Shown here: positions 49,001-52,735 of the stretch, one piece after another
How positions within the stretch are numbered: the stretch's first letter is position 1
Layout of the letters: each line of letters begins with the position of its first letter
DNA from: Heliocidaris tuberculata
Taxonomy: Eukaryota > Echinodermata > Echinoidea > Camarodonta > Echinometridae
Length of the DNA stretch: 64,000 bases
Direction of reading: 5' to 3'
NCBI GenBank assembly: GCA_025618425.1
Contig: CM046850.1
Coordinates: 1,095,819-1,159,818, forward strand
Notes under the pieces: model-generated
The model's input: the letters and a program-made list of their open reading frames with translations, nothing else
Databases searched by the model: none
What the model was told of the DNA's origin: nothing
Made by a program: the position numbers and the translations under genes

Positions 49001-52000
49001 AAAATGGAAAACCATTTATACAGAATACTACCGGGCAATTCTATGGTTTCTCATGTTACTTTTGGAGAGGTTTTGAGTTACATCTTAAAGGAAACCAAAA
49101 CCCAAGGAGAGAATCATTGTTATTGAAAAGTGAAAATTCAGAGAAGCACTTTACAAAAAGTTTCATTAAAATTGGTTAAAAAATGAGAGAGTTATGGAAG
49201 TTTGAAAAGTCTCGTTTTACTTTCTATGAGGATCCTCAAATTGGCAAAATTGTTTCAAAATGGCTGATTTTGTGAACAACTCTCCATTTGTTTTGTACAC
49301 AGATTTTCAGATTTTCCCCATTATCTCTCAGGGTGCTCCTTGTCTCCTCCTGAACTCGACATATGTGGTGTAAAATACATTTTCCCATTATATATGTTGA
49401 GCTCAGAAGGAGATTAACTTCACCTTGAAAGATAATGGGGAAAATCTGAAAATCTGAATTTTCACTTTCCAATAACATTGATTCTCTCCTTGGGTTTTGG
49501 TTTCCTTTTAAGGTCCTGTTATCTTACTACAGGTGTTAGGTAAATGAGTTTTAGTTGCAACAGTGCACAAATATTGGAGTACCTAAATATACATGTAGTA
49601 TCAAAACTTCAGAAAAAGAAACACACTTTGTTGCCAACCCTGCACATGTTCAGTTACTCACATTACATTTTTTTTTTTTTAATAATGTAACGTGAGTAAC
49701 CCAACATTTGCGGGGTTGGCAAAAAGTATGTTTCTTTTTCTGAAGTTTGATACTGTATTTAGGTACTCTAATATGTGTGCATTGTTGTAACTAAAACTCA
49801 TTTACCTAACACCTGTAGTAAGAGAACAGGAGCTTAAGATGTATAACTCAAAACCTCTCCAAATGTAACATGATTGAGTAACCGTGGAATTGCCCTTCTC
49901 TGTTTTTGTCCCCGCCGAACGAAGTTTGCGAGGGGACTATGAAACGGGCTCCGTACGTGTGTGCGTGTGTGTGTGTGTGTGTGTGTGCGTGTGTATGTGC
50001 GCCCATTTAAAGCGATGACATAGGCATGAACTTTACATTCGGACCGATGACACACAGCGAACCGATGACGTCATCGGTTTGCAGACCTGCGCAGTTAGAC
50101 CCAAATTACATGCTTTTGCATATAGGGGTAGGTCATCAGTTAGTGTTACGCGAACAAGTCGTCGGTTGTATAGAAAAATTTCAGACGGGTCATCGGTTAT
50201 GCGGTTGAATTCTATACACACAGGTCATCGGTTATGCGGTCAAATTCTAGGTTGTAAAAGATGTCATCGGTTATTATGCGCGCACAGGTATGTGTGTGTG
50301 TGTGTGTGTGTCCGTCCGTCCGTCCGTCCGTCCGTCTGTCCGTGTGTGCTCAAATGTTAGAAAATGCTACTTCTCCGTCATTTCTTGGCCGATTTTGATT
50401 CCGATTGTTTTATCTGATAGGGCTGGGTGGGGGCTTCCAAACTTCTACACAGAATTTTGAAATTCATTAATTATGCAAATTTATGCAAATTTATTCAAAA
50501 TCGACGAAAAATGCTACTTCTCCTCTATTTCACATCGGATTTTGATTCCGATTGTTTTATCTGATAGGGCTGGGTGGGGGCTTCCAAACTTCTACACAGA
50601 ATTTTGAAATTCATTAATTATGCAAATTTATGCAAATTTATTCAAAATTGACGAAAAATGCTACTTCTCTATTTCACATCGGATTTTGATTCCGATTGTT
50701 TTATCTGATAGGGCTGGGTGGGGGCTTCCAAACTTCTACACAGAATTTTGAAATTCATTAATTATGCAAATTTATGCAAATTTATTCAAAATTGACGAAA
50801 AATGCTACTTCTCTATTTCACATCGGATTTTGATTCCGATTGTTTTATCTGATAGGGCTGGGTGGGGGCTTCCAAACTTCTACACAGAATTTTGAAATTC
50901 ATTATTCATGCAAATTTATGCAAATTTATTCAAAATGGCTGAAGGTTCATAATGTTTTCATGTTTTATATTTCAGTTGTATACATGCATTGTTGGTATTC
51001 TCTTCTTTTGCATGCAGTAACATTATTATTTTATTCACTAAAGTTTTTCACTGAAGTTTAAAGGTTCAGGCTAGTTAATTTCTACAGATCTGCACTTCCG
51101 GCGGGGACATTTATTACGCATTGCGTAATTTACTCATTCACTTGTTCATGTATTTCTGGATTCAATAAAAAATTTAACAGGGTTTTGTGACGATGCTTGA
51201 CAAGATAGCTTCTCTCCTTCTCAACTTGGAGGCTGGTCTTTTCATCTTTCTTATGATCAGAAGAAGTCACTCAGCAAAATATAGGTAAGGGAATAATCAT
51301 AGTTCATGGCTTTCTTGAAATTCATTTGTGGAATTATGCTTCATGCTAAATGTATTGAATTATTTGAAGTAAAATATGTTATTGAGTGTGTTCTGATCAT
51401 GTTTTTACCTTCATTTTCTTATCCCAGAAATTTCATGGGCTTTGCCAACTGAAGGCACACGTTCCCCTGTGTTTTCCACAATGTGTTCAAATCATATTTA
51501 TAGCTGGAGGTCTTTCAGAAGCACAAAAAGATACATTCAAAATATGACTGGGTCTAATCCCTTACTTTTTTTTTTGGTAAGGGTTACAAAGAAGACATGT
51601 CAAACTTTGCTTGTGGAGGTCATTTATTTTGACCATTTGTGGATGTTGAAGGGGAGGGGGTAGAGAGGCAGTTGTTCTGTAATCTTGTATTGTGCCACAT
51701 TTTATTTTAGCTTGTGCGGTCTCGAGTCTCCGGAGTGTGATTCAACACCTGTGGAATTCTTTTGGTCTAGTGTAATGTAACTTGCGTTCTTATACATGTA
51801 TAATTTTTTGCGTTTGTGTTTTTTTTATGAATGAGATTTTTCTTGTCTTAGTCACACAAACCTACAGCACTGGATGCACCTGGTTGGGATATAGGTAAGG
51901 GCGGTCTGCGGACTACAGTTATTTGGTTAACTTTGCCCAAATCCTGGCAGCTCAGCCAGGTGCATCCAGTGTCCATGTGCTTTTGTGTGAACTGTAATTA

Positions 52001-52249
52001 TTGTCATTTCTGTGTTGTTATTTCTATATTATGTGACTTCTGCCAAATGAAATAATAATAATAATAACTCTTATGCAAACGGGAGCAAAATTTTCTAATT
52101 CCTACTTTTTTTTCTTTTTTTTTAGGAGTCTGATAATCCCCTACCCTGTCCATCGCTTCATCTACCCAACTCATTACATCATTGCAGTCTACTTCCTGTT
52201 TGCAGTCGTCTATGACATCACAATGATGGGAATTGAATGGTTCACATGA
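8571..52249 (+). CDS. AAAP/APC-like multipass membrane transporter gene, 17 exons, N-terminus missing
   Basis: Seventeen exons with GT-AG borders join in one frame without a stop: 8571-8612, 18388-18461, 19371-19439, 21662-21728, 22280-22418, 23000-23068, 23692-23815, 25651-25750, 26851-26909, 27652-27716, 40677-40826, 42625-42667, 43925-44039, 44474-44561, 46850-46919, 51181-51284 and 52126-52249. They total 1502 bases, about 500 codons ending in TGA. I see about ten to eleven hydrophobic helices. Residues 1-16 contain FVTIACILGTGILGLP, the glycine-rich broken-helix motif of AAAP/APC amino-acid transporters. An acidic cytoplasmic-type stretch lies near residues 65-85. A 60-residue polar loop near 280-335 carries an N-glycosylation sequon, NTT. 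The first visible exon begins with two bases of a split codon, so a 5' exon exists that I could not place. Substrate and membrane are unknown; amino-acid transport is inferred from the fold signature only. It could be a diverged, uncharacterised AAAP relative. Confidence 0.8.
9430..10855. mobile_element. repeat family D, copy 1 (about 1.4 kb)
   Basis: It begins GCCTGCGTAAGCAAAAAGCG, passes a GGCGGCGGC run, AGGTCAAAGGTCAA repeats, a TACATGTACATG run and poly(G) blocks, and ends GCAGGCGAGACTGCCCTGGG. Copies are at 27737-33095 (interrupted) and 45104-46435. In complete copies GTCTCGCCTGC and GCAGGCGAGAC form inverted ends. The open frames inside are not conserved as protein. Confidence 0.75.
10856..12528. 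mobile_element. TTAA-flanked segment with THAP exon, candidate Kolobok- or piggyBac-type element
   Basis: It lies between TTAA at 10856-10859 and TTAA at 12525-12528. Just inside are AGAAGAACTTTA and, inverted, AGGTGAACTTTA (10 of 12 match). Its base content differs from its neighbours, with GC-rich islands near 11030-11460 and 12290-12390. It contains a CRE-like TGACGTCACC at 11050 and TATATATA near 11090. It encodes a THAP-type exon on the - strand. The limits are inferred from short end matches only. Confidence 0.4.
11227..11400 (-). CDS. first exon with THAP zinc-finger domain
   Basis: On the - strand an ATG at 11398-11400 opens MDEAAPSSETEPKPPLARPR, then a basic linker, then FRCIVGGCSNTAYDGFILHN and MPGKVPTEGERFKK. 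The C-x4-C pair followed by LH-x-MP matches the start of the C2CH THAP DNA-binding domain. A donor, AAG|gtgaag, follows at 11226. The second Cys-His half should lie in another exon, which I could not find on this strand at lower coordinates. THAP domains occur in host regulators and in P-type and some TTAA-type transposases. The coding region on the opposite strand is its shadow. Confidence 0.55.
12530..13743. other. mixed stretch with family H repeat copy 1 and a poly(C) run
   Basis: No gene is supported. Family H lies at about 13013-13170 (shared AGAAGGTTGAGTTCT-type text, also near 41040-41400 and 58862-59220). A run of about 22 C is at 13334-13355. A short palindrome, CCCACCACACCGCCGGTGGG, lies near 12571. 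Confidence 0.45.
13744..13882. mobile_element. palindromic MITE, family C copy 2
   Basis: It has the same arms as the copy at 937-1070: ATCAATCTTACAATTGATAT in the left half and AAGATTGATTGTTGTATCTC in the right. Confidence 0.75.
13883..14786. other. AT-rich intron sequence
   Basis: Nothing recognised beyond TACATGTA words. Confidence 0.4.
14787..14942. repeat. left inverted terminal repeat of the DIRS-like element
   Basis: It starts GATTTACAGCAATAAATC and ends near CTTCCTCTTCC. It is reverse complementary to the right terminal repeat over about 140 bases, with one or two mismatches. Confidence 0.9.
15375..16283 (+). CDS. fused gag-RNase H-tyrosine recombinase remnant of a DIRS-like element
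   Basis: An unbroken frame of 302 codons runs from the ATG at 15375 to TAG; an upstream in-frame ATG at 15315 adds 20 hydrophobic residues and is less likely. Residues 1-65 are Ser/Gly-rich and gag-like. Residues 80-120 contain LTDNTTVAAYINRQGG, the RNase H segment of DIRS pol. From residue ~140, VRLVPRPSFIAKNQT through HDTR, then AAFWRS and SFYLKDV match the C-terminal half of DIRS tyrosine recombinase (His-x-x-Arg, Trp, nucleophilic Tyr). The reverse transcriptase and the recombinase part with the first catalytic Arg are deleted. The enzyme should be inactive, yet the frame is intact across at least two deletion joints. Confidence 0.85.
   Translation: MSKSPSRTASVSSPSVGTRLALGGLAARGSSRTNVIFPGASTVGKLGPASCEARPVMRSSSVLTTNSCGMYRENMIVGRSVLILTDNTTVAAYINRQGGTRSTTLNDLTAKLWRWCWSHRVIPIASLRHIRWERQGVRLVPRPSFIAKNQTDASGSIEVFLSPLSEFSSVKEDKSWCPVRALKWYLDRTKVFRKDDQLFLISRHPYSPASRETISRWIVEAIQAAGSEALLSEIPPRAHDTRSVSTSWALFQGIPLEDILRAAFWRSPTSFTSFYLKDVPSGEVRFATSGLRAASSSLSAPR
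16331..16425. repeat. internal complementary region of the DIRS-like element
   Basis: The first 40 bases complement 14787-14826 and the next 55 complement 16611-16665, without mismatch by eye. The joint GTAAATC|AAGAAAA represents the closed circle junction. Confidence 0.9.
16488..16668. repeat. right inverted terminal repeat of the DIRS-like element
   Basis: Inner part matches the left repeat inverted; the outer ~40 bases to TTTTCTTGAT are unique to this end, as in other DIRS elements. Confidence 0.9.
16690..17093. repeat. polypyrimidine minisatellite (CTCCCTC)n
   Basis: A CT dinucleotide run, then CTCTCCTC units, then about 40 copies of a 7-base CTCCCTC-type unit. Open frames over this stretch are artefacts. 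The mirror-symmetric pyrimidine tract could form triplex DNA. Confidence 0.95.
17187..17815. mobile_element. TTAA-flanked palindromic MITE, family A copy 2
   Basis: It runs from TTAAAGGGCAATCCAACC to GGTTGGATTTCCCTTTAA with TTAA at both ends. An extra TACATGTACATG run is inserted near 17605. Confidence 0.8.
17838..17947. repeat. (GAA)n/(TAA)n plus short interspersed repeat fragment
   Basis: GAAGAAGAA and AATAATAAT microsatellites are followed by CATTTATATGGCGCCTTTCC and CAAAGCGCTTTACAG. This text is common in interspersed repeats of marine animals. A related piece with TACCCATTTACCTCACCTGG is at 22030-22215. Confidence 0.5.
17948..18163. mobile_element. MITE, family G copy 2
   Basis: AGACCTGTTAACTAATTTTA matches the start of the copy at 1829-2059, and the interior aligns through AACATGCATAAATTG. 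The right inverted repeat is lost. Confidence 0.55.
18388..18461 (+). CDS. transporter exon 2
   Basis: The acceptor is tttctcgtag and the donor gtgagg. It continues the motif as GLPVTLSRSGFLPFLVS and then a second hydrophobic run ending GFVVQ. The phase joins exon 1 exactly (G|GA). Confidence 0.85.
18601..18790. repeat. 190-base block nearly identical to 59741-59931
   Basis: From GATTTGTATTTGTGCGTACA to TTATTCTTCCTTTGTTTT the two blocks differ at about three positions. They lie 41 kb apart in the same orientation. The block contains an acceptor-like TTATTTTTCAG but no clear exon. Confidence 0.85.
18791..18974. mobile_element. family E partial copy (right half)
   Basis: It starts at the internal CTGGCATCAAATGCAAT and ends near CAAAAGGGTTGAG, matching the right half of 2917-3336. 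Confidence 0.6.
18975..19370. other. rest of intron 2, AT-rich
   Basis: It has TACATGTA runs near 19098-19128 and T-rich tracts; nothing else recognised. Confidence 0.4.
19371..19439 (+). CDS. transporter exon 3
   Basis: It is flanked by tttcatttctag and gtaaga and is 23 codons long. ALLIYFFIDVLQRAHAYN completes the second helix and enters a charged cytoplasmic loop. Confidence 0.85.
19506..19733. mobile_element. palindromic MITE, family F copy 1
   Basis: The terminal inverted repeat is CTGGGGGGTGTTTCACAAAG at the left and CTTTGTGAAACACCCCCCAG at the right. A left-half copy is at 54499-54612. Confidence 0.85.
19734..21661. other. rest of intron 3
   Basis: AT-rich. At 20941-21040 a small element has TATGCCTCTGCCCAC, an inverted GTGCCAGAGGCATTAT and a TCCGTCTG tandem. 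At 20222-20248 a 19-base direct repeat of TTGGTTGGTTTTGACATTG is present. No exon is supported. Confidence 0.45.
21662..21728 (+). CDS. transporter exon 4 (acidic loop)
   Basis: The acceptor ends ttttttag and the donor is gtaaga. It encodes a polar, acidic loop containing LTNLTDDEESNHG. The phase carries one base into exon 5. Confidence 0.8.
21729..22279. other. intron 4 with an interspersed repeat fragment
   Basis: At 22030-22215 there is the fragment with GGTACCCATTTACCTCACC and ATGTCTTGCCAAAG, probably part of the same family as 17890-17947. The rest is AT-rich. Confidence 0.45.
22280..22418 (+). CDS. transporter exon 5
   Basis: This is the second largest coding exon (139 bases), between ttttttcag and gtgagt. 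A basic stretch (RHSLRRIARKVAKPN) leads into a helix holding GTLFLGRGLSQGFDIILLL. Basic residues before a helix suit a cytoplasmic side. Confidence 0.85.
22419..22999. other. intron 5
   Basis: No repeat family recognised. An 8-G run lies near 22590 and the 3' half is T-rich. Confidence 0.4.
23000..23068 (+). CDS. transporter exon 6
   Basis: It lies between atcttccag and gtaagt. It encodes FVSILISYALAGSEAYAQL, a helix with small residues, followed by a short polar linker. Confidence 0.85.
23069..23691. other. intron 6
   Basis: The segment 23110-23340 has a degraded relative of family A text (ACAACTTTAAAAAATCATAACTTTCTTATT). The remainder is unremarkable. Confidence 0.4.
23692..23815 (+). CDS. 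transporter exon 7
   Basis: It lies between cttgtgacag and gtaagt. It begins YLYIIPAFVWILSGSIVF and contains most of one helix and the start of the next (GGLLVAT). Confidence 0.85.
23816..25060. other. intron 7, 5' part
   Basis: No exon supported. Short diverged tandem words (ACAGGTTTGAA) lie at 24188-24235 and CTTCAAAATG at 24298-24317. An open frame at 24185-24580 has no recognisable protein. Confidence 0.4.
25061..25640. repeat. (TA)n microsatellite and CCCTTTCTCT pyrimidine minisatellite
   Basis: A TA run at 25061-25090 is followed by about 500 bases of C/T in TCTCCCTTTCTC-type units. It ends ten bases before exon 8 and forms a very long polypyrimidine tract for that acceptor. All long frames across it are repeat artefacts. 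Confidence 0.95.
25651..25750 (+). CDS. transporter exon 8
   Basis: The acceptor follows a 500-base CT-rich repeat and ends cttatcctag; the donor is gtgagt. It encodes VVVTFGVGSAVANTITNDF and then a helix MGSPFLMGTVALG. Confidence 0.85.
25764..26054. mobile_element. hAT-like MITE with poly(G)/poly(C)
   Basis: The ends are CAGGGGCGGATCCAGGATTT and AAATCCGCCACTG, inverted. Interior G runs (25787-25798, 25883-25900) and a C run (26025-26037) sit around GACAAGCAAAAAAAAAA. The related copy at 35379-35643 has an 8-base site duplication. Confidence 0.7.
26091..26360. mobile_element. palindromic MITE with TTAGGTAGCGTAGCG ends
   Basis: The left TTAGGTAGCGTAGCGAAACG pairs with the right CGCTAAGCTACCTTA, and a GGCGC segment inside each arm also pairs. 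Confidence 0.7.
26851..26909 (+). CDS. transporter exon 9
   Basis: It lies between ttgtttacag and gtaaga. GGVCNVMPMMYSRIAYSRKQ ends the helix and enters a basic loop. Confidence 0.8.
26910..27651. other. intron 9
   Basis: A 21-base phrase (ATAAGGTTTTTATATCAGG-like) is duplicated at 26916-26949, and CAAGGGTACCGACAAGGGTA is a short repeat. Two diverged units with CAGTCCTCCCAAACCACC and GGTCCTCTCAGATCACC lie at 27066-27265. Nothing coding. Confidence 0.4.
27652..27716 (+). CDS. transporter exon 10
   Basis: It lies between gatcctttcag and gtaagt. It encodes ISLFWWTVFAGLATCMVLN and ends inside a tryptophan codon that exon 11 completes. The following 13-kb intron is full of mobile elements. Confidence 0.85.
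27987..28914. mobile_element. 928-base foldback element flanked by TTAA
   Basis: TTAA at 27983-27986 and 28915-28918 flanks AGTAGAATTTC...GAATATCTACT. The intact copies of family D have one TTAA at this point, which proves the duplication. Inside, GTGACGTCATAC with CCTTCCTAAGCAGATGATG pairs with CGTCTGCTTAGGCAGGATTG and GTGACGTCAC. No protein. Confidence 0.8.
29381..32023. mobile_element. 2.6-kb TIR element with nine GTCCGTCCGTGAC-type motifs
   Basis: Perfect 15-base inverted ends: GAGCCTGATCGGTTA and TAACCGATCAGGCTC. AGGT flanks both sides, and uninterrupted family D copies have it once, so a 4-base duplication is supported. The 14-base motif TGTCCGTCCGTGAC occurs at 29746, 31587, 31609, 31630, 31818 and 31995 and in reverse at 29561, 29913 and 29935. 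The last motif touches the right end repeat. No transposase was found. A nested MITE lies at 30049-30250. Confidence 0.85.
30049..30250. mobile_element. nested MITE with GAGACCTGTCTATAAAGACC end
   Basis: The left TACAGTGAGACCTGTCTATA and right GCAGGTTGGACTGTATA form imperfect inverted ends, with several GGTGGTCTTTA/TAAAGACCAC blocks between them. Confidence 0.6.
32229..32600. mobile_element. family E copy 3, right end lost
   Basis: It starts TTAACCCTTTCAGGACAGG and aligns with the other copies to AGCTCTGGATCAAAAG, then breaks into the poly(G)/poly(C) region of family D. Confidence 0.65.
33096..33692. other. intron 10 sequence between repeats
   Basis: AT-rich. At 33435-33530 ACCGTGCATTTTTCTTTCC, GACCGTGCAAAAAA and two AAGTGATAATGCACG copies form a partial palindrome. 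No gene. Confidence 0.4.
33693..34281. mobile_element. TTAA-flanked palindromic MITE, family A copy 3
   Basis: TTAAAGGGCAATCCAACCTT to GGTGGATTTCCCTTTAA, TTAA at both ends, full length. Confidence 0.85.
34648..34853. mobile_element. nested MITE with telomere-like core
   Basis: The left GACATTTGCTCCTGCGACAA pairs with the right CGTCGCAGGAGCAAATGTC. The core contains the CCCTAA array. Confidence 0.75.
34697..34747. repeat. interstitial telomere-like (CCCTAA)n
   Basis: About eight 6-base units, four of them perfect CCCTAA, flanked by variants CCTAAA and CCTAAT. It matches the TTAGGG telomere repeat used by most animals including echinoderms. Confidence 0.9.
35379..35643. mobile_element. hAT-like MITE with 8-base target duplication
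   Basis: It starts CAGGGGCTGATCCAGGATTT and ends CCGGATCCGTCAATGA. TAATTGCA precedes it (35371-35378) and follows it (35644-35651). It includes G20, G18 and C17 homopolymers. Confidence 0.8.
36101..36343 (+). other. open frame of unknown status inside the CACTA-ended element
   Basis: Eighty codons from ATG to stop with no recognised domain; the end reads EIEFQKGTTCVLKDEVTVGQ. Its last ~80 bases are the unit that is repeated four more times in the GAT-rich array. It may be a relic of an element-encoded protein or chance. Confidence 0.25.
36260..38035. repeat. GAT-rich tandem array of about five 280-375-base units
   Basis: Each unit starts with GATCGAATTTCAAAAGGG, then GGATGAAGTTACGGTCGGGC, then 200-300 bases of GAT/ATG-rich text. 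Starts are at about 36262, 36637, 36998, 37276 and 37648. Confidence 0.85.
38887..39484. mobile_element. family A copy 4 plus flank, left unit of a tandem duplication
   Basis: It starts TTAAAGGGCAATCCAACC; the right arm is shortened. The 60-base flank from CTATAATCCTTCATTTTGC to CTTTAGAATTAT is repeated after 40565. Confidence 0.8.
39487..39997. mobile_element. family A copy 5, opposite orientation, truncated
   Basis: It starts TTAAGCGAAATCCAACC and is cut at GATTTCTTTTAA where the next copy begins. Confidence 0.75.
39998..40628. mobile_element. family A copy 6 plus flank, right unit of a tandem duplication
   Basis: It begins TTAAAGGGCAATCCAACC and is almost identical to 38887-39484, including the same GATATTTGATGAGATC variant and the flanking 60 bases. 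It ends about 50 bases before exon 11. Confidence 0.85.
40677..40826 (+). CDS. transporter exon 11 (large polar loop)
   Basis: It lies between gttatacag and gtagat. It finishes a helix (CLAVLDIVPQ) and then encodes a polar loop rich in Thr, Glu and Val with the sequon NTT. This looks like an external loop. The donor GTAGAT is slightly unusual. Confidence 0.8.
40827..41415. other. intron 11 with family H repeat copy 2
   Basis: The stretch 41040-41400 aligns with 58870-59220: GTGAAAAATTATTTGTGAGG, AATTCCAAAACCTCACAGTA and an adjacent CACAATCAACC. No coding sign. Confidence 0.5.
41416..42111. mobile_element. palindromic MITE, family B, expanded by a 47-base tandem array
   Basis: The ends are CAGGGGAGCGTTTAATCAAG and CTTGATGAAACGCTCCCCTG. 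Two core segments share GCTCTCAGCCAATCAGATGC in opposite orientations. Confidence 0.8.
41650..41931. repeat. 47-base tandem array, six units
   Basis: Units begin TTGTCGGTAAGAATCACTGA and end ATGCTCCCCAG or ACGCTCCCCAG. They are nearly identical and derived from one arm of the surrounding palindrome. Confidence 0.95.
42325..42487. mobile_element. palindromic MITE, GGGCCCTGTTGCATAAAACT ends
   Basis: Inverted ends of about 36 bases: GGGCCCTGTTGCATAAAACT then TACCATTAACGGTAAC. It covers 163 bases in intron 11. Confidence 0.85.
42625..42667 (+). CDS. transporter exon 12
   Basis: A 43-base exon between tttttgtag and gtaaga. It encodes SAKQGEISTVPLIE, still in the polar loop. The phase fits exons 11 and 13. 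Confidence 0.75.
42773..43382. mobile_element. TTAA-flanked palindromic MITE, family A-related
   Basis: TTTAAAGGCCAAGTCCACAC at the left and GTGTGGACTTGGTCTTTAAA at the right. The arms contain AAATCGGATGTAAAATAAGA and its complement. Confidence 0.85.
43499..43836. mobile_element. palindromic MITE with CCGAATTCTCGAAAAGTG end
   Basis: The left CCCGAATTCTCGAAAAGTGC pairs with the right CCACTTTCGAGAATACCGG; TTAAGC-type words occur in both arms. Confidence 0.65.
43925..44039 (+). CDS. transporter exon 13
   Basis: It lies between ctcttcacag and gtgagt. After ILEDDYPQYTW it encodes a helix VAVLVELFIMISITVSYL. Confidence 0.85.
44474..44561 (+). CDS. transporter exon 14
   Basis: It lies between ttatttcag and gtaaat. 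It encodes FLGWLDAHMAWDK followed by a basic loop ending KYCPK. The phase joins exon 13 (T|TT). Confidence 0.85.
45104..46435. mobile_element. repeat family D, copy 3 (uninterrupted)
   Basis: It spans TTGTCTCGCCTGCGTAC to CGAGACTGCCCTGGGC. Together with copy 1 it gives the empty-site sequence for the insertions in copy 2. It has poly(G)/poly(C) runs at 45696-45708, 46038-46045 and 46055-46068. Confidence 0.8.
46850..46919 (+). CDS. transporter exon 15
   Basis: It lies between ttgatttcag and gtaaga. It encodes ICRPLLSLLVFGIVFAVAML, a helix preceded by basic residues. Confidence 0.85.
47125..48922 (-). mobile_element. Tc1/mariner relic folded into a long inverted repeat
   Basis: CACTGCCCTCCAAA and TTTAGAGGGCAGTG form the ends, with TA before the left one. 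The two arms (about 47125-47830 and 48235-48922) pair along most of their length. Confidence 0.8.
48040..48222 (-). pseudogene. Tc1-type transposase fragment (catalytic domain)
   Basis: On the - strand one frame reads QQDNDP, then a premature stop, then DWSPQYPDLNPIELIWEELD. These are the second Asp and the final Glu regions of the Tc1 DDE catalytic core. The DNA-binding region and first Asp are missing, and the rest of the element consists of inverted copies of the same domain's 3' part. It cannot encode an active enzyme. Confidence 0.85.
49035..49895. mobile_element. long palindromic element interrupted by a TTAA MITE
   Basis: The left arm GGGCAATTCTATGGTTTCTC and GGAGAGGTTTTGAGTTACAT pairs with the right arm ending AACCGTGGAATTGCCC. 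The inner hairpin 49535-49830 pairs GTTAGGTAAATGAGTTTTAG with its complement. Confidence 0.75.
49085..49511. mobile_element. TTAA-flanked palindromic MITE nested in a palindrome
   Basis: TTAAAGGAAACCAAAACCCA to GGGTTTTGGTTTCCTTTTAA. The opposite, uninterrupted arm of the host palindrome has a single TTAA at the matching point (ATCTTAAGCTCC). Confidence 0.85.
49908..51150. mobile_element. repeat with GTCCCCGCCGAACG start and GGCGGGGAC end
   Basis: Inverted short ends enclose a (GT)n run, several GGTCATCGGTTATGCGG copies, a second (GT)n with (CCGT)n, and a four-unit tandem array. The layout resembles family D and the small element at 20941: a short GC-rich hairpin end followed by TCCG-type repeats. 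Confidence 0.6.
50380..50940. repeat. 144-147-base tandem array, four units
   Basis: Each unit holds CTGATAGGGCTGGGTGGGGG (starts 50414, 50561, 50705, 50849) and ends ATGCAAATTTATGCAAATTT. The last three units are almost identical. Confidence 0.95.
51181..51284 (+). CDS. transporter exon 16
   Basis: It lies between atttaacag and gtaagg. It encodes a loop (GFVTMLDKIAS) and a helix containing LLLNLEAGLFIFLMI, then a basic run RRSHSAKY. Confidence 0.85.
51853..51992. mobile_element. palindromic MITE, CACTGGATGCACCTGG ends
   Basis: The left AGCACTGGATGCACCTGG pairs with CCAGGTGCATCCAGTGT; CACACAAA and TTTGTGTG extend the pairing. Confidence 0.75.
52126..52249 (+). CDS. transporter exon 17 (last, with stop)
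   Basis: The acceptor follows a T-rich tract ending tttttttag. It encodes SLIIPYPVHRFIYPTHY, a final helix IIAVYFLFAVVYDITMMG, and stops with TGA at 52247-52249. Confidence 0.85.
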
Positions 52250-52735
52250 AACTTCCATCAAGTGAACTCTCAGATGTGAACAGGTTCTATGTCATTACAT
52301 GGTCCCCTTGCAACTCACAGGGTTGTGTGTAAGAATAGCATCAAAGTTGACTAGAACCAGGTGAACTTTCTTATGTGAACAGGTGTCTATGAATGCATGG
52401 ACCACTGCCAACTCACAGAGTAGTGTGTAACGATGACCAACAATAGCCTAAGTTTATTATTCTATTTATCAGTCAAAAATATAAAAAATTGTAATAAATG
52501 AGGTGAAGATGTGAACAGGTGTCTGAGCCATTATAGGGGCCATTGTGAACTGTTATGTTAATGTGTGAGAATAATCATTAAACAGTGGTCAAAGTCAACG
52601 TTTATCTGTTTTTCTACTTGGCAGTGTTACGCTTCTGATAAATCAGGTTAGCTTTCAGATGTGAAAAGGTATCTGGGCAATACAGGGACCACTACCAACT
52701 CACAGAGTTGTATGTGATATTGATTCACAATGGCC
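52250..52735 (+). other. probable 3'UTR of the transporter gene with degenerate tandem units
   Basis: Non-coding sequence follows the stop. An AATAAA at 52493-52498 is a candidate poly(A) signal. The stretch is built from about four diverged units of 105-150 bases. Each carries a version of GATGTGAACAGGTGTCT followed by ACTCACAGAGT; they start near 52265, 52370, 52505 and 52655. A further degraded unit may lie near 52880, beyond the inserted gag fragment. Confidence 0.5.
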
